Shown in pieces: positions 46,049 through 56,703 of a DNA stretch of 64,000 bases. The translations under genes were made by a program, and so were the position numbers. How positions within the stretch are numbered: position 1 is the stretch's first letter; every line of letters begins with the position of its first letter. Source of the DNA: Mycolicibacterium tokaiense (GTDB taxonomy: Bacteria; Actinomycetota; Actinomycetes; Mycobacteriales; Mycobacteriaceae); assembly GCF_010725885.1 (NCBI RefSeq), contig NZ_AP022600.1, positions 4,092,001-4,156,000 on the forward strand. Direction: 5' to 3'. The notes under the pieces are model-generated. The model searched no databases and was not told the DNA's origin. It saw nothing but the letters and a program-made list of their open reading frames with translations.

Positions 46049-47224
46049 GTGGTCAACAATCGCGTGCGGGTACTGATCCTCGGCAGCACCGGGTCCATCG
46101 GCACCCAGGCGCTCGACGTGATCGCCGCCAACCCGGACCGCTTCGAGATCGTCGGACTGGCAGCCTTCGGCGGCAACCCCGAGCTGCTGGCGCAGCAGGC
46201 GCAGCAGACCGGGGTCACCAACATCGCGGTGGCCGATGCCGCCGCCGCGCAGCGGGTCGACCAGCTCGGCGTCGCGGTGCGCTACTCGGGTCCCGACGCG
46301 GCCACCCGCATCGTCGAGGACACCCCGGCCGACGTGGTGCTCAACGCACTCGTCGGCGCGCTGGGCCTGAAGCCCACGTTGGCGGCCCTGCGCAGCGGTG
46401 CCCGGCTGGCGCTGGCCAACAAGGAGTCGCTGGTGGCCGGGGGGCCGCTGGTCCTCGACGCGGCCGCACCCGGTCAGATCGTGCCCGTGGACTCCGAGCA
46501 CTCCGCGCTGGCGCAGTGCCTGCGTGGGGGCACCGCCGAGGAGGTGGCCGCCCTGGTGCTGACCGCCTCCGGCGGACCGTTCCGGGGCTGGCGCGCCGAG
46601 GACCTCGAGGCCGTCACCCCCGAGCAGGCGGGCGCCCATCCCACGTGGTCGATGGGCCCGATGAACACCCTGAACTCAGCCTCGTTGGTCAACAAGGGCC
46701 TGGAGCTGATCGAGACGCACCTGCTGTTCGGCATCCCGTACGACCGCATCGAGGTGGTGGTGCATCCGCAGTCGATCGTGCATTCCATGGTCACGTTCTG
46801 CGACGGCTCCACCCTGGCGCAGGCGTCGCCGCCGGACATGAAACTGCCGATCGCGCTCGCTCTGGGCTGGCCCGCCCGGGTGCCGGCGGCGGCCGCCGCC
46901 TGCGACTGGAGCACCGCCTCCACCTGGGAGTTCGAGCCGCTGGACAACGCCGTCTTCCCGGCGGTGGACCTTGCCCGGCACGCCGGAACCATCGGCGGTG
47001 CCATGACGGCGGTCTACAACGCCGCCAACGAAGAGGCCGCCGCGGCCTTCCTGGCCGGGCGCATCTCGTTCCCGTCGATCGTGGCGACGGTGAGTGAGGT
47101 GCTGCACGCCGCGGGTCAATGGGCAGCTCCACCGGCTACCGTGGACGACGTTCTCGACGCTGAACGCTGGGCCCGGGAAAAGGCCGGCGAAGCGGTTTCA
47201 CGGAAGGTCCTGACCACACGATGA
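46049..47224 (+). CDS. dxr: 1-deoxy-D-xylulose-5-phosphate reductoisomerase
   Basis: 391-residue DXR of the MEP isoprenoid pathway, making MEP from DXP with NADPH. NADPH motif [15 protein letters not shown]; the metal and substrate site holds [14 protein letters not shown] and [18 protein letters not shown] and NEEAAAAFL are also conserved. GTG at 46049 follows CACAAT by six bases, so leaderless. The stop overlaps rip1 by four bases. Confidence 0.97.
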   Translation: MVNNRVRVLILGSTGSIGTQALDVIAANPDRFEIVGLAAFGGNPELLAQQAQQTGVTNIAVADAAAAQRVDQLGVAVRYSGPDAATRIVEDTPADVVLNALVGALGLKPTLAALRSGARLALANKESLVAGGPLVLDAAAPGQIVPVDSEHSALAQCLRGGTAEEVAALVLTASGGPFRGWRAEDLEAVTPEQAGAHPTWSMGPMNTLNSASLVNKGLELIETHLLFGIPYDRIEVVVHPQSIVHSMVTFCDGSTLAQASPPDMKLPIALALGWPARVPAAAAACDWSTASTWEFEPLDNAVFPAVDLARHAGTIGGAMTAVYNAANEEAAAAFLAGRISFPSIVATVSEVLHAAGQWAAPPATVDDVLDAERWAREKAGEAVSRKVLTTR

Positions 47225-48444
47225 TGTTCACCCTGGGGATCGTGCTGTTCGCCCTGGCCATCCTGGTCTCGGTGGCGCTGCACGAGTGCGGGCACATGTG
47301 GGTGGCGCGCGCCACCGGCATGAAAGTGCGCCGGTACTTCGTGGGGTTCGGCCCGACGGTGTGGTCCACCCGCCGGCCCAACCGCCTCGGTGAGACCGAA
47401 TACGGCCTCAAGGCCATCCCGCTGGGCGGGTTCTGCGACATCGCCGGCATGACGTCGGTGGAGGAGCTCGCGCCCGAGGACCGTAAGTACGCGATGTTCC
47501 GGCAGAAGACCTGGAAGCGGGTCGCGGTGCTGTTCGCCGGCCCCGGGATGAACTTCATCATCGGGCTGGTCCTGATCTACGCCATCGCCGTCATCTGGGG
47601 GCTGCCCAACCTGAACCCGCCCACCACCGCGATCGTCGGCCAGACCGCCTGTGTGGCACCGGAAGTCGCGCGCGGGGAGCTGGGGGAGTGCACCGGTGAC
47701 GGTCCGGCGGCCCAGGCGGGCATCCAGTCCGGCGACACCATCGTCAAGGTCGGCGACACCCCGGTTGCCAACTTCGACGAGATGGTGACCGCCGTGCGCG
47801 AATTGAACGCGCCGACGCCGTTCACCGTGGAGCGCGACGGCACGCAGTTCACCACGGTCGTGGACGTCACCCAGACCCAGCGCATCACCACCGGCGCCGA
47901 CGGTGGCCAGCAGACCATCGACGTCGGTGCCATCGGTGTGGCCGCCGCCCAGTTCGGGCCCACCCAGTACAATCCGCTGTCCGCGGTGCCGGCCACCTTC
48001 GCCTTCACCGGCGACCTGTCTGTGCAACTCGCCAAGGCGCTGGCGAACATCCCCACCAAGGTGGGTGCGCTGGTCGACGCCATCGGCGGCGGGGAGCGTG
48101 ACCCGGAGACCCCCATCAGCGTGGTGGGCGCGTCCATCATCGGCGGTGACACCGTCGACGCCGGGCTCTGGGTGGCGTTCTGGTTCTTCCTGGCGCAGCT
48201 CAACTTCGTCCTCGGCGCGGTCAACCTGGTGCCGCTGCTGCCGTTCGACGGCGGCCACATCGCGATTGCCCTCTACGAGAAGATCCGCAATATGCTCCGT
48301 TCGGCGCGCGGCAAAGTGGCCGCCGCCCCCGTCAACTACCTCAAGCTGATGCCCGCCACCTACGTAGTCTTGGTGGTGGTGGTCGGCTACATGCTGCTGA
48401 CCGTGACCGCAGATCTGGTCAACCCGATCAGATTGTTCCAGTAG
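47221..48444 (+). CDS. rip1: Site-2 protease Rip1 (intramembrane zinc metalloprotease)
   Basis: 407-residue S2P family protease that cleaves anti-sigma factors in regulated intramembrane proteolysis. The zinc motif H21-E-C-G-H25 is in helix 1; the third ligand is Asp343 in [16 protein letters not shown] region (about 130-215; [28 protein letters not shown]) lies between helices. ATG overlaps the dxr stop. Likely partners include SigK-type anti-sigma factors, which is notable given the fasciclin genes upstream. Confidence 0.96.
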   Translation: MMFTLGIVLFALAILVSVALHECGHMWVARATGMKVRRYFVGFGPTVWSTRRPNRLGETEYGLKAIPLGGFCDIAGMTSVEELAPEDRKYAMFRQKTWKRVAVLFAGPGMNFIIGLVLIYAIAVIWGLPNLNPPTTAIVGQTACVAPEVARGELGECTGDGPAAQAGIQSGDTIVKVGDTPVANFDEMVTAVRELNAPTPFTVERDGTQFTTVVDVTQTQRITTGADGGQQTIDVGAIGVAAAQFGPTQYNPLSAVPATFAFTGDLSVQLAKALANIPTKVGALVDAIGGGERDPETPISVVGASIIGGDTVDAGLWVAFWFFLAQLNFVLGAVNLVPLLPFDGGHIAIALYEKIRNMLRSARGKVAAAPVNYLKLMPATYVVLVVVVGYMLLTVTADLVNPIRLFQ

Positions 48445-48471
48445 TCGGCCGTAGTGAGAAAAGGACAAGCG

Positions 48472-49629
48472 ATGACCTCGATCGGCCTGGGTATGCCGGC
48501 GGCCCCGGCGCCCACGCTCGCCCCGCGGCGCACCACGCGCCAGCTGATGGTGGGCGATGTCGGCATCGGCAGTGAGCATCCGATCGCGGTGCAGTCGATG
48601 TGCACCACCAAGACCCACGACATCAACGCGACGCTGCAGCAGATCGCCGAGCTGACGGCCTCCGGGTGTGACATCGTGCGCGTCGCCTGCCCGCGCCAGG
48701 AAGACGCCGACGCGCTTCCTGTGATCGCCAAGAAGGCGAACATCCCGGTGATCGCCGACATCCACTTCCAGCCGAAGTACATCTTCGCCGCCATCGACGC
48801 CGGCTGCGCGGCGGTCCGCGTGAACCCCGGCAACATCAAGGAGTTCGACGGCCGGGTCAAGGAGGTCGCCAAGGCCGCCGGAGACGCCGGCATCCCCATC
48901 CGGATCGGCGTCAACGCGGGATCGCTGGATCCGCGGCTGCTGCAGAAATACGGCAAGGCCACCCCGGAGGCGCTGGTCGAGTCCGCACTGTGGGAGGCGT
49001 CGCTCTTCGAGGAGCACGGCTTCGGCGACATCAAGATCAGCGTCAAGCACAACGACCCGGTGATCATGGTGGCCGCCTACGAGCAGCTGGCCGCCCAGTG
49101 CGACTACCCGCTGCACCTCGGCGTCACCGAGGCCGGGCCGGCGTTCCAGGGCACCATCAAGTCGGCCGTCGCCTTCGGGGCGCTGCTGTCCAAGGGCATC
49201 GGTGACACCATCCGGGTGTCGCTGTCGGCGCCGCCGGTCGAGGAGATCAAGGTCGGCAACCAGATCCTGGAGTCGCTGAACCTGCGTCCGCGCGGGCTGG
49301 AGATCGTGTCCTGCCCGTCGTGCGGTCGCGCGCAGGTCGACGTCTACACCCTGGCCAATGAGGTCACCGCGGGCCTGGAGGGCATGAACGTACCGTTGCG
49401 GGTGGCCGTGATGGGGTGCGTGGTGAACGGACCGGGGGAGGCCCGGGAGGCCGATCTGGGTGTCGCGTCCGGAAATGGCAAGGGCCAGATCTTTGTTCGC
49501 GGTGAGGTGATCAAGACGGTGCCGGAGGCGCAGATCGTCGAGACCCTGATCGAGGAGGCGTTGCGAATCGCCGAGGAGCGTGGCGAAGACGCAAGTGCCA
49601 GCGGAGCGCCGGTGGTGACCGTAAGCTAG
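48472..49629 (+). CDS. ispG: 4-hydroxy-3-methylbut-2-enyl diphosphate synthase IspG (GcpE)
   Basis: 385-residue [4Fe-4S] enzyme of the MEP pathway, next to dxr. The cluster cysteines are Cys281 and Cys284 (SCPSCGR) and Cys316 ([11 protein letters not shown]). The N-terminal TIM barrel has [22 protein letters not shown] and [19 protein letters not shown] precedes the ATG. Dxr-rip1-ispG is the conserved mycobacterial order. Confidence 0.97.
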   Translation: MTSIGLGMPAAPAPTLAPRRTTRQLMVGDVGIGSEHPIAVQSMCTTKTHDINATLQQIAELTASGCDIVRVACPRQEDADALPVIAKKANIPVIADIHFQPKYIFAAIDAGCAAVRVNPGNIKEFDGRVKEVAKAAGDAGIPIRIGVNAGSLDPRLLQKYGKATPEALVESALWEASLFEEHGFGDIKISVKHNDPVIMVAAYEQLAAQCDYPLHLGVTEAGPAFQGTIKSAVAFGALLSKGIGDTIRVSLSAPPVEEIKVGNQILESLNLRPRGLEIVSCPSCGRAQVDVYTLANEVTAGLEGMNVPLRVAVMGCVVNGPGEAREADLGVASGNGKGQIFVRGEVIKTVPEAQIVETLIEEALRIAEERGEDASASGAPVVTVS

Positions 49630-49636
49630 GAACGGT

Positions 49637-49678
49637 ATGCGGCTGTCCGGGAGCCGCGGTCGTGAGAGAGAGTCCTGA
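49637..49678 (+). CDS. Possible 13-codon upstream ORF of the GNAT gene
   Basis: ATG at 49637 follows a TAAGCT hexamer (49622-49627) by nine bases and encodes 13 residues (MRLSGSRGRERES). Its TGA shares one base with the next gene's ATG (TGATG), so translation would be coupled. Short leaderless ORFs are known in mycobacteria; this one is unproven. Confidence 0.35.
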   Translation: MRLSGSRGRERES

Positions 49679-50532
49679 TGTCGGCTCCACCTCTGTTTCG
49701 TCTGGTCGACGAGCGGCGGGTGTCCGTGGTGCGCGATGCCGCGGCCGTGCAGCGGGTGTTCGACGACGATCCGGTGGGTTCCTGCATGGTTGCCGCGCGG
49801 GTGGCCGACCACGGCATCGACCCCGCGGCCATCGGCGGTGAGCTGTGGACACGCCGGCGGGCCGAGGAATCGCTGTGCTACGCCGGGGCCAATCTGATCC
49901 CGTTGCGCGGTGCAGCCGCTGACCTGCATGCCTTCGCCGACAAGGCGATGAGCAGCGCGCGCCGGTGTTCGTCCCTGGTGGGCCGGGCCGAACTGGTGAT
50001 GCCGATGTGGCGGCGACTCGAAAGTGCTTGGGGCCCAGCGCGGGACGTCCGGGACCGGCAGCCGCTATTGGCGCTGTCGTCGCCCCCGGCCTGCGCGGCG
50101 GACCCTCTGGTGCGACGGGTGCGGATCGACGAGTTGGACGCCTACCTGGTGGCGGCCATCGACATGTTCATCGGCGAGGTGGGGATCGATCCTCGCCTGG
50201 GCGACGGCGGGCGGGGTTACCGCCGCCGGGTGGCCGGGCTGATCGCCGCCGGGCGGGCCTGGGCCCGCTTCGAGCACGGTGAGGTGGTGTTCAAGGCCGA
50301 GGTGGGATCGCAGTCGCCTGCGGTGGGCCAGATCCAGGGCGTCTGGGTGCACCCCGAGCGCCGCGGCCGGGGCCTGGGGGCGACGGGCACGGCGGCACTG
50401 GCCGCCGCGGTGGTGGCCGGCGGCCGGGTGGCCAGCCTGTATGTCAACGATTTCAACGCCGTGGCCCGGTCGGCCTATGCGCGGGTGGGGTTCACCGAGG
50501 TGGGCACGTTCGCCACCGTCCTGCTCGACTGA
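49678..50532 (+). CDS. GNAT-family N-acetyltransferase with DUF4081-type N-terminus (Rv2867c-like)
   Basis: 284-residue protein. The N-terminal half (about 1-140; RVSVVRDAAAVQRVFDDDPVGSCMVA start) resembles DUF4081. The C-terminal GNAT domain holds the acetyl-CoA loop GVWVHPERRGRGLGATG and ends LYVNDFNAVARSAYARVGFTEVG. Substrate unknown. The ATG overlaps a possible short upstream ORF. Located after ispG as in M. tuberculosis. Confidence 0.9.
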   Translation: MSAPPLFRLVDERRVSVVRDAAAVQRVFDDDPVGSCMVAARVADHGIDPAAIGGELWTRRRAEESLCYAGANLIPLRGAAADLHAFADKAMSSARRCSSLVGRAELVMPMWRRLESAWGPARDVRDRQPLLALSSPPACAADPLVRRVRIDELDAYLVAAIDMFIGEVGIDPRLGDGGRGYRRRVAGLIAAGRAWARFEHGEVVFKAEVGSQSPAVGQIQGVWVHPERRGRGLGATGTAALAAAVVAGGRVASLYVNDFNAVARSAYARVGFTEVGTFATVLLD

Positions 50533-50587
50533 TTTCTGCGGTGTGCCTCCGCAACGACGCGCAGTCACAGCTCTAACATCAACCCCA

Positions 50588-52402
50588 ATGGTCACAAACA
50601 GATCACTGGTAACACGCATAACAGCAACGCTGGCTGTCGCGGGGTTCACCGCTGGGCTCACCGCCTGCACGCCGCGACCCGACGGACCCGCTCCGGCGGC
50701 CGAGCAGTTCTTCGCGGCGCTGGCCACCGGCGACACCACCGGCGCGGCCCAGTTCACCGACAAACCCGACGAGGCCCGCGCGGCGCTCAACGCCGCCTGG
50801 GGTGGACTGCAGGCCGACCATCTCGACGCTCAGGTCACCGGCGCGAAGTACACCCAGGACATCGGCAGCGTCAACTACCGCTACACCTGGCACCTGCCCC
50901 GGGGCCGCACCTGGTCCTACGACGGCCAGCTGAACATGGTCCGCGACGAAGGACAGTGGGAAGTGCGTTGGGCCGCAACGGGTCTGCATCCCAAGCTGGG
51001 GGAGAACCAGACATTGCAATTGCGCTCGGACCCGCCGCGGCGCGCCTCGGTCAACGAGCTCGGGGGCAGCGACGTGCTGGTGCCGGGCAACCTGTACCAC
51101 TACCAGCTCGACGCCGCCCAGGCCGGCCGCGACCTGATGAACACCGCGCGCTTCGTCACCGACGCGCTGCGCCCGTTCATTCCCGCGCTGGACCCCCAGC
51201 GCCTCGCCGAGCAGGCCAGTTCCGCACCCGGTGCGTTGAGCCTGATCACGCTGAACAAAGCCGACAACGACCGCATCGCCCCCGCTCTGGAGAAGCTGCC
51301 CGGTGTGGTCATCACCCCGCAGGCCGACCTGTTGCCCACCGACCCCAGCTTCGCCCCGGCCATCGTCACCGAGGTGAAGAAGGCCGTCGTGGACGAGCTC
51401 GACGGCGATGCCGGCTGGCGGGTGGTGAGCGTCAACCAGAACGGCCTGGACGTCGACATCTTCAAGGAGGAAGCACCCGCTCCGGCACCGTCGATCTCCA
51501 TCACCCTGGACCGCGCCGTGCAGAACGCCGCCCAGAACGCGGTCAACGGCCAGGGCCAGAAGGCGATGCTGGTGGTGCTGCGGCCCTCGACGGGGGAGAT
51601 CCTCGCCGTCGCGCAGAACGGCGCCGCGGACGCCGACGGCCCGGTGGCCGCCACCGGTCAGTATCCGCCCGGCTCGACGTTCAAGATCGTCACCGCCGGT
51701 GCGGCGATGGACCGCGACATGGCGACCCCGAACACCCTGCTGGGCTGCCCCGGCACGGCCGAGATCGGCCACCGCGTTGTGCCCAACTACGGGGGCTTCG
51801 ACCTCGGAGTGGTGCCGATGTCGCGGGCCTTCGCCAGTTCGTGCAACACCACCTTTGCCGAGCTGGCCAGCCGGATGCCGCGCGACGGCCTGACCGTGGC
51901 CGCCGCGCAGTACGGCCTGGGCCAGGACTACGAGATCGACGGGCTGACGACCTTCACCGGTTCCGTGCCGCCGACGGTGAACCTGACCGAGCGCATCGAA
52001 GACGGCTTCGGCCAGGGCAAGGTGCTGGCCAGCCCGTTCGGTATGGCGCTGGTGGCCGCCACGGTGGCGTCGGGCAAGACCCCGGTGCCGCACCTGATCG
52101 TGGGCCACGAAACCAAGGTCACCGGCCAGGCGCGGCCCATCAGCCCGGAACTGCTCGACGGGCTGCGGTCGATGATGCGACTGGTGGTCACCAACGGCAC
52201 CGCCAAGGACCTGGCCGATACGGGCATGGTCTTCGGCAAGACCGGCGAGGCGGAGTTCGCCGGCGGTTCGCACTCGTGGTTCGCCGGTTACCGCGGTGAC
52301 ATGGCCTTTGCGTCGCTGATCGTCGGCGGCGGCAGCTCGGAGTACGCGGTGCGGATGACCAAGCAGATGCTCGACAGTCTGCCGTCTGATTATCTGACCT
52401 GA
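50588..52402 (+). CDS. Penicillin-binding lipoprotein (Rv2864c-like)
   Basis: 604-residue class B-type PBP lipoprotein, similar in length to Rv2864c. Lipobox LTAC. An NTF2-like (MecA_N) domain follows (about 35-150), then a dimerisation domain and the transpeptidase domain: SxxK Ser363-Thr-Phe-Lys366, SxN Ser418-Cys-Asn420, and Lys551-Thr-Gly. It cross-links peptidoglycan. The ATG lies eight bases after TAACAT, a near-leaderless layout. Confidence 0.94.
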   Translation: MVTNRSLVTRITATLAVAGFTAGLTACTPRPDGPAPAAEQFFAALATGDTTGAAQFTDKPDEARAALNAAWGGLQADHLDAQVTGAKYTQDIGSVNYRYTWHLPRGRTWSYDGQLNMVRDEGQWEVRWAATGLHPKLGENQTLQLRSDPPRRASVNELGGSDVLVPGNLYHYQLDAAQAGRDLMNTARFVTDALRPFIPALDPQRLAEQASSAPGALSLITLNKADNDRIAPALEKLPGVVITPQADLLPTDPSFAPAIVTEVKKAVVDELDGDAGWRVVSVNQNGLDVDIFKEEAPAPAPSISITLDRAVQNAAQNAVNGQGQKAMLVVLRPSTGEILAVAQNGAADADGPVAATGQYPPGSTFKIVTAGAAMDRDMATPNTLLGCPGTAEIGHRVVPNYGGFDLGVVPMSRAFASSCNTTFAELASRMPRDGLTVAAAQYGLGQDYEIDGLTTFTGSVPPTVNLTERIEDGFGQGKVLASPFGMALVAATVASGKTPVPHLIVGHETKVTGQARPISPELLDGLRSMMRLVVTNGTAKDLADTGMVFGKTGEAEFAGGSHSWFAGYRGDMAFASLIVGGGSSEYAVRMTKQMLDSLPSDYLT

Positions 52403-52425
52403 CTGGCGGTACCGTGGGTAGCGCC

Positions 52426-53001
52426 ATGACAGTCGACGACCACGCCGCCCCGATGCGCGTCTCCGATGCCGATCGCAACGGCACGCTGCGCCGGCTGCAC
52501 AACGCCGTGGCGCTGGGCCTGATCGACATCGAGGAGTTCGAGGAACGCTCGGTGCAGGTGTCCTCGGCGCGGATGCGCTCCGAGCTGGACAGACTGGTCG
52601 ACGACCTGCCCGGCCCGGGCGCCATCGTCACCTCGGCTGCCGACCGGGTGGAGCTGCGGGGCGTCCTGGGCTCACTCAAGCGCCACGGCGAATGGACCGT
52701 GCCGACCCGGCTGGCCCTGGTGCGCCGGATGGGCTCGGTGGACCTGGACCTGACCCGCGCGAAGTTCGGCGGCCCCATCGTGGTGATCGAACTCGACCTG
52801 CGCTTCGGGGGTCTGGACCTGCGGCTGCCCGACGGCGCCAGCGCCTCCATCGACGACGTCGAGGTGATCATGGGCAGTGCCCACGATCACCGCAAAGACG
52901 CTCCCGCCGAGGGTAATCCGCACGTCATCCTCACCGGAAAGGTGGTGTGCGGCAGCGTGGACATCCGCGGCCCTCGCAAGGGCTGGCGTCGCCGTGGCTG
53001 A
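52426..53001 (+). CDS. DUF1707 domain protein
   Basis: 191-residue protein. DUF1707 (about 8-60; [32 protein letters not shown]) is a small helical domain found in actinobacterial membrane and regulatory proteins. The C-terminal half is beta-rich ([33 protein letters not shown]), resembling LiaF/DUF2154-type repeats. No membrane segment. Function unknown. Located between the PBP gene and map. Confidence 0.86.
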   Translation: MTVDDHAAPMRVSDADRNGTLRRLHNAVALGLIDIEEFEERSVQVSSARMRSELDRLVDDLPGPGAIVTSAADRVELRGVLGSLKRHGEWTVPTRLALVRRMGSVDLDLTRAKFGGPIVVIELDLRFGGLDLRLPDGASASIDDVEVIMGSAHDHRKDAPAEGNPHVILTGKVVCGSVDIRGPRKGWRRRG

Positions 53002-53024
53002 CATCTGCCCGCTACCCTGACGTC

Positions 53025-53888
53025 ATGTCCGTTCGCTCCGCGCTGCGCGCCGGTGACGTGTCCCCGACACTGCCGGTTCCCAAGTCGATACCCCGGCCCG
53101 AGTACGCCTGGAAGTCGACCGCCAGAGAAGGCAGCGAGCCCTGGGTGCAGACCCCCGAGGTGATCGAGAAGATGCGGGTGGCCGGTCGCATCGCCGCCGA
53201 CGCGCTGGCCGAGGCCGGCCGTGCGGTGGCCCCGGGGGTCACCACCGACCATCTGGACCGCATCGCCCACGAGTACATGATCGACCATGGGGCCTACCCG
53301 TCCACGCTGGGCTACAAAGGTTTTCCGAAGTCCTGCTGCACGTCGCTGAACGAGGTGATCTGCCACGGCATCCCGGATTCCACGGTGATCGCCGACGGGG
53401 ACATCGTCAACATCGACGTGACGGCCTACATCGACGGTGTGCACGGCGACACCAACGCCACCTTCCTGGCCGGCGACGTCACCGAGGAGCACCGGCTGCT
53501 GGTCGAGCGGACCCGCGAGGCCACCCTGCGCGCCATCAAGGCGGTCAAGCCGGGCCGGCAGCTCTCGGTGGTGGGCCGGGTCATCGAAGCGTATGCGAAC
53601 CGGTTCGGCTACAACGTCGTTCGGGATTTCACCGGCCACGGGATCGGCGAGACCTTCCACAACGGACTGGTGGTGCTGCACTACGACCAGCCGTCGGTGG
53701 ACACGGTGCTCGAGCCCGGTATGACGTTCACCATCGAGCCGATGATCAACCTGGGTGGGCTGGACTACGAGATCTGGGACGACGGCTGGACCGTGGCCAC
53801 CAAGGACAAGCGTTGGACCGCACAGTTCGAGCACACCCTGGTGGTCACCGACGACGGAGCCGAGATCCTGACGCTGCCCTCGGCGTGA
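53025..53888 (+). CDS. map: Methionine aminopeptidase, type Ic (MapB-like)
   Basis: 287-residue MetAP that removes the initiator Met. Metal ligands: two Asp in [20 protein letters not shown], His in [13 protein letters not shown], and Glu in TIEPMI and QFEHT. The N-terminal extension with PxxPxP-like [17 protein letters not shown] is the mycobacterial type. ATG at 53025 lies six bases after TACCCT, so probably leaderless. The stop overlaps the cobQ GTG. Confidence 0.96.
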   Translation: MSVRSALRAGDVSPTLPVPKSIPRPEYAWKSTAREGSEPWVQTPEVIEKMRVAGRIAADALAEAGRAVAPGVTTDHLDRIAHEYMIDHGAYPSTLGYKGFPKSCCTSLNEVICHGIPDSTVIADGDIVNIDVTAYIDGVHGDTNATFLAGDVTEEHRLLVERTREATLRAIKAVKPGRQLSVVGRVIEAYANRFGYNVVRDFTGHGIGETFHNGLVVLHYDQPSVDTVLEPGMTFTIEPMINLGGLDYEIWDDGWTVATKDKRWTAQFEHTLVVTDDGAEILTLPSA

Positions 53889-55384
53889 GCGGAGCACTGC
53901 TCGTCGCCGGCACCACCTCCGACGCGGGCAAGTCCATGGTGGTGGCCGGGCTCTGCCGGCTGCTGGCGCGGGCAGGCGTGCGGGTGGCGCCGTTCAAGGC
54001 GCAGAACATGTCCAACAACTCGGCGGTGACCGCCGACGGCGGCGAGATCGGCCGCGCCCAGGCCATGCAGGCCCGGGCAGCGGGACTGGCGCCCAGCGTG
54101 CGGTTCAACCCGGTGTTGCTCAAACCCGGCAGCGACCGCACCTCACAACTGGTGGTGCGCGGCGCGGTCGCCGGGACGGTGCGCGCCGCGGACTACATGA
54201 CGCAGCGCGAACAGCTGGCCGCCGTGGTGGCCGACGAACTCGCCGGGCTGCGTGCCGAGTTCGACGCGGTGATCTGTGAGGGCGCCGGATCGCCGGCCGA
54301 GATCAACCTGCGCGCAACGGATCTGGCCAACATGGGGCTGGCTCGGGCCGCGGACCTGCCGGTGATCGTGGTCGGCGACATCGACCGCGGCGGGCTGCTG
54401 GCGCACTTCTTCGGCACGGTGGCGGTGCTGGCACCCGAGGACCAGGCGCTGATCGCGGGATTCGTGGTCAACAAGTTCCGCGGTGACCGCAGCCTGCTCG
54501 AGCCCGGGCTGGACCAGCTGCTGGCCCTGACCGGCCGGCCCACCTACGGCGTGCTGCCCTTCGTCGAGGGGCTCTGGCTCGACACCGAGGACTCGCTGTC
54601 GGTGGTGACGAACCGCATGGTCGGGGTGCCGTTGCCGCCACGCGGCTCCCGGTCGCTGAGCGTGGCCGCCCTTCGGCTGCCGCGCATCTCCAATTCCACC
54701 GACATCGAGGCGCTGGCCTGCGAACCCGGGGTGGTGGTGCACTGGGTCAGCGACGCCGCCGACGTGACCGACGCCGACGTCATCGTCATTCCGGGCTCCA
54801 AGGCGACGGTGGCCGACCTGACCTGGCTGCGCAGCCGTGGCCTGGACACGGCGATCGCCGCGCATGCCGCGGCTGGGCGCACCGTGCTCGGCATCTGCGG
54901 TGGCTTCCAGATGCTGTGCCGCCGCATCGTCGATGACGTCGAATCCGGGCAGGGCACCGTGCCGGGCCTCGGGCTGCTGGACGCCGACATCGAGTTCGCA
55001 CCGGCCAAGACGCTGCGGCACTGGGAGTCGCCGCTGACCGGGTACGAGATCCACCACGGCCAGGTCAGCCGCAGCGACGCCGAGGACTGGCTGGGCGTGG
55101 GACTGCGCAGCGCAGCCGTGTTCGGCAGCCACTGGCACGGTCTGATGGACAACAACGACGTGCGCCGCGACTGGCTGACGGCCGCGGCGGCGGCCGCACA
55201 CCGCGACGGCTTCGAGGTGGCGCCCGACGTCGACGTGCCCGGGCGCCGCGACGCCCAGTTGGACCTGATGGCCGACGTGCTGAGCGCCCACCTGGATCTC
55301 CACGCCGTCCGCGCGCTGCTGGAGCACGGTGCCCCACCACGTCCGGTCGTCACGTCGGCGCTGGCCGGTAGCCTGAACCGGTGA
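53885..55384 (+). CDS. cobQ: Cobyric acid synthase (adenosylcobyrate amidation)
   Basis: 499-residue CobQ/CbiP, which amidates side chains b, d, e and g of the corrin ring. The N-terminal ATPase domain has [19 protein letters not shown] (P-loop) and NMSNNSAVT. The C-terminal glutaminase domain has the nucleophile Cys in [11 protein letters not shown] and His in [15 protein letters not shown] overlaps the map stop. No other cobalamin gene is nearby in the window. Confidence 0.95.
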   Translation: MSGALLVAGTTSDAGKSMVVAGLCRLLARAGVRVAPFKAQNMSNNSAVTADGGEIGRAQAMQARAAGLAPSVRFNPVLLKPGSDRTSQLVVRGAVAGTVRAADYMTQREQLAAVVADELAGLRAEFDAVICEGAGSPAEINLRATDLANMGLARAADLPVIVVGDIDRGGLLAHFFGTVAVLAPEDQALIAGFVVNKFRGDRSLLEPGLDQLLALTGRPTYGVLPFVEGLWLDTEDSLSVVTNRMVGVPLPPRGSRSLSVAALRLPRISNSTDIEALACEPGVVVHWVSDAADVTDADVIVIPGSKATVADLTWLRSRGLDTAIAAHAAAGRTVLGICGGFQMLCRRIVDDVESGQGTVPGLGLLDADIEFAPAKTLRHWESPLTGYEIHHGQVSRSDAEDWLGVGLRSAAVFGSHWHGLMDNNDVRRDWLTAAAAAAHRDGFEVAPDVDVPGRRDAQLDLMADVLSAHLDLHAVRALLEHGAPPRPVVTSALAGSLNR

Positions 55385-56058
55385 CGAACCGGTCGGCGAT
55401 CCTGGGCGTGTGTGCCCTGGTGGCGGCGCTGCTCTCGGCGTGCAGTTCGGTGGTCCCCGGCACCCCGACCTGGCCGGGAGCCACGCTGGAGAAGGTGGTG
55501 CTGGGCCCGGCCGACCTGCCCGACGGTGTGCAGTACGACCGCGTGGAGTTCCAACCCGGCCGACCCGACGGCGCGGGCGGGCCGCCGGCGATGCTGTCCA
55601 AGCCCCCCGGCTGCAGCGACGGCCTGACCAACGTCATCGCCTCGTCGGCGCAGCGCGGACCGGGCAGTGCCGTGCAGTACAGCGCCGGCTTCGACGGCGC
55701 GCGGATCGTGATCACCGTGCTGTCCTGGCATCTGGATCTCGACGAGCTGGCGCAGACGGCGCAGCGGTGTGAGACCTTCCAGACCTTCTTCGACCCCGCG
55801 TCCGAGGGCATCCCCATGACCACCACCGCGCTCGCGGACCCGGTTCCGGGTGCCGACGACGCCTTGCTGTACCAGCAGACGATGAACCTCCGCGGCGCCG
55901 AGAGCAGCGTGTACATGGCCTTCGCCAACATCGGGCCGATGGCCATGATCGGTCTGAGCCTGCCGGTGGACAATCCCGACATCCGCGCCAAAGCCACACT
56001 GCCACAGACGTTCCTGGACGTCGTGGGTTCGCAGTCGGAACGGATCGCCGCCGCCTGA
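55381..56058 (+). CDS. Lipoprotein of unknown function
   Basis: 225-residue lipoprotein: lipobox LLSAC, then a mature domain with two further cysteines (PPGCSDG, AQRCETF) and a central beta-rich region ([30 protein letters not shown]). The pattern resembles the small LpqN/DUF5642 or PknH-sensor-like lipoproteins of mycobacteria, but no firm family call is made. GTG lies six bases after TAGCCT, so probably leaderless; it overlaps the cobQ stop. Confidence 0.78.
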   Translation: MTNRSAILGVCALVAALLSACSSVVPGTPTWPGATLEKVVLGPADLPDGVQYDRVEFQPGRPDGAGGPPAMLSKPPGCSDGLTNVIASSAQRGPGSAVQYSAGFDGARIVITVLSWHLDLDELAQTAQRCETFQTFFDPASEGIPMTTTALADPVPGADDALLYQQTMNLRGAESSVYMAFANIGPMAMIGLSLPVDNPDIRAKATLPQTFLDVVGSQSERIAAA

Positions 56059-56128
56059 TTCGCCCAGAGATGAATCGAAACACGACGAAAGTGCCCATGG
56101 CTGCGGGTGCGAGCTGTAGCGTGACGCA

Positions 56129-56695
56129 ATGCCTGCGACGATGATCCCGACCGTCGAGGGTTTTGCCGTTCCCGTCGACGTGTCCGGTCCCGACAAGGGA
56201 GCGGTGGTGGTGTTGCTGGCGACGGCGAAACTCGCCACGGCGGCCTACGACGGGGTGTGCGCCCGGCTGCACACCGCGAACCTGCGCACGGTGGTGGTGG
56301 GTTCGGATCCCCGCCTGACGCCGAAATCGGTGCTCGGCGTGCTCGACGTCATCGGCGTGCGCTGGGCCGTTCTGGTCGGTGACCGCTGGGGCGCCGAACT
56401 GGCCTGGGAGCTCGCGGCGTCCCGGCTGGACCGTTTCACCGGTCTGGTGGTGGTCGACCGGGGGCATCCCCGTGTGCCGGACACCTCCGGGGTGGTGCGC
56501 CTGGCTGATTGCCCCGCCGTCGAGATGAACACCACCGCGTTGGTCAGCACCGCGGCATCGCGGGCGGTGGTGCAGGCCAGCCAGCGGTTCGTCTACGGCG
56601 ACTACCGGGTGGTCGAGATGCTGGCTCGGCGCAACGCGCAGGAAGCCACCGCGCAACTGGCAGCTGAGATAGTCCTGCGTACCAGCACCTGGTAG
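56129..56695 (+). CDS. Degenerate alpha/beta-hydrolase-like protein
   Basis: 188-residue protein with an alpha/beta-hydrolase core (VVVLLATAKLATAAYDGVC and later GLVVVDRGHP). The nucleophile elbow reads G84-D-R86-W-G88, with Arg instead of Ser, so it is unlikely to be a serine hydrolase, and no late His motif is seen. The chain is shorter than usual (about 270). It may be a binding or regulatory protein. ATG six bases after TAGCGT. Confidence 0.75.
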   Translation: MPATMIPTVEGFAVPVDVSGPDKGAVVVLLATAKLATAAYDGVCARLHTANLRTVVVGSDPRLTPKSVLGVLDVIGVRWAVLVGDRWGAELAWELAASRLDRFTGLVVVDRGHPRVPDTSGVVRLADCPAVEMNTTALVSTAASRAVVQASQRFVYGDYRVVEMLARRNAQEATAQLAAEIVLRTSTW

Positions 56696-56703
56696 CTACT
56701 CGG

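Noticed and set aside
47116..49929. A 937-codon open frame on the minus strand opposite dxr, rip1 and ispG
   Set aside because: It is antisense to three well-supported genes; the composition (His/Gly/Arg/Asp-rich) is typical of GC-rich shadow frames and no domain is recognisable.
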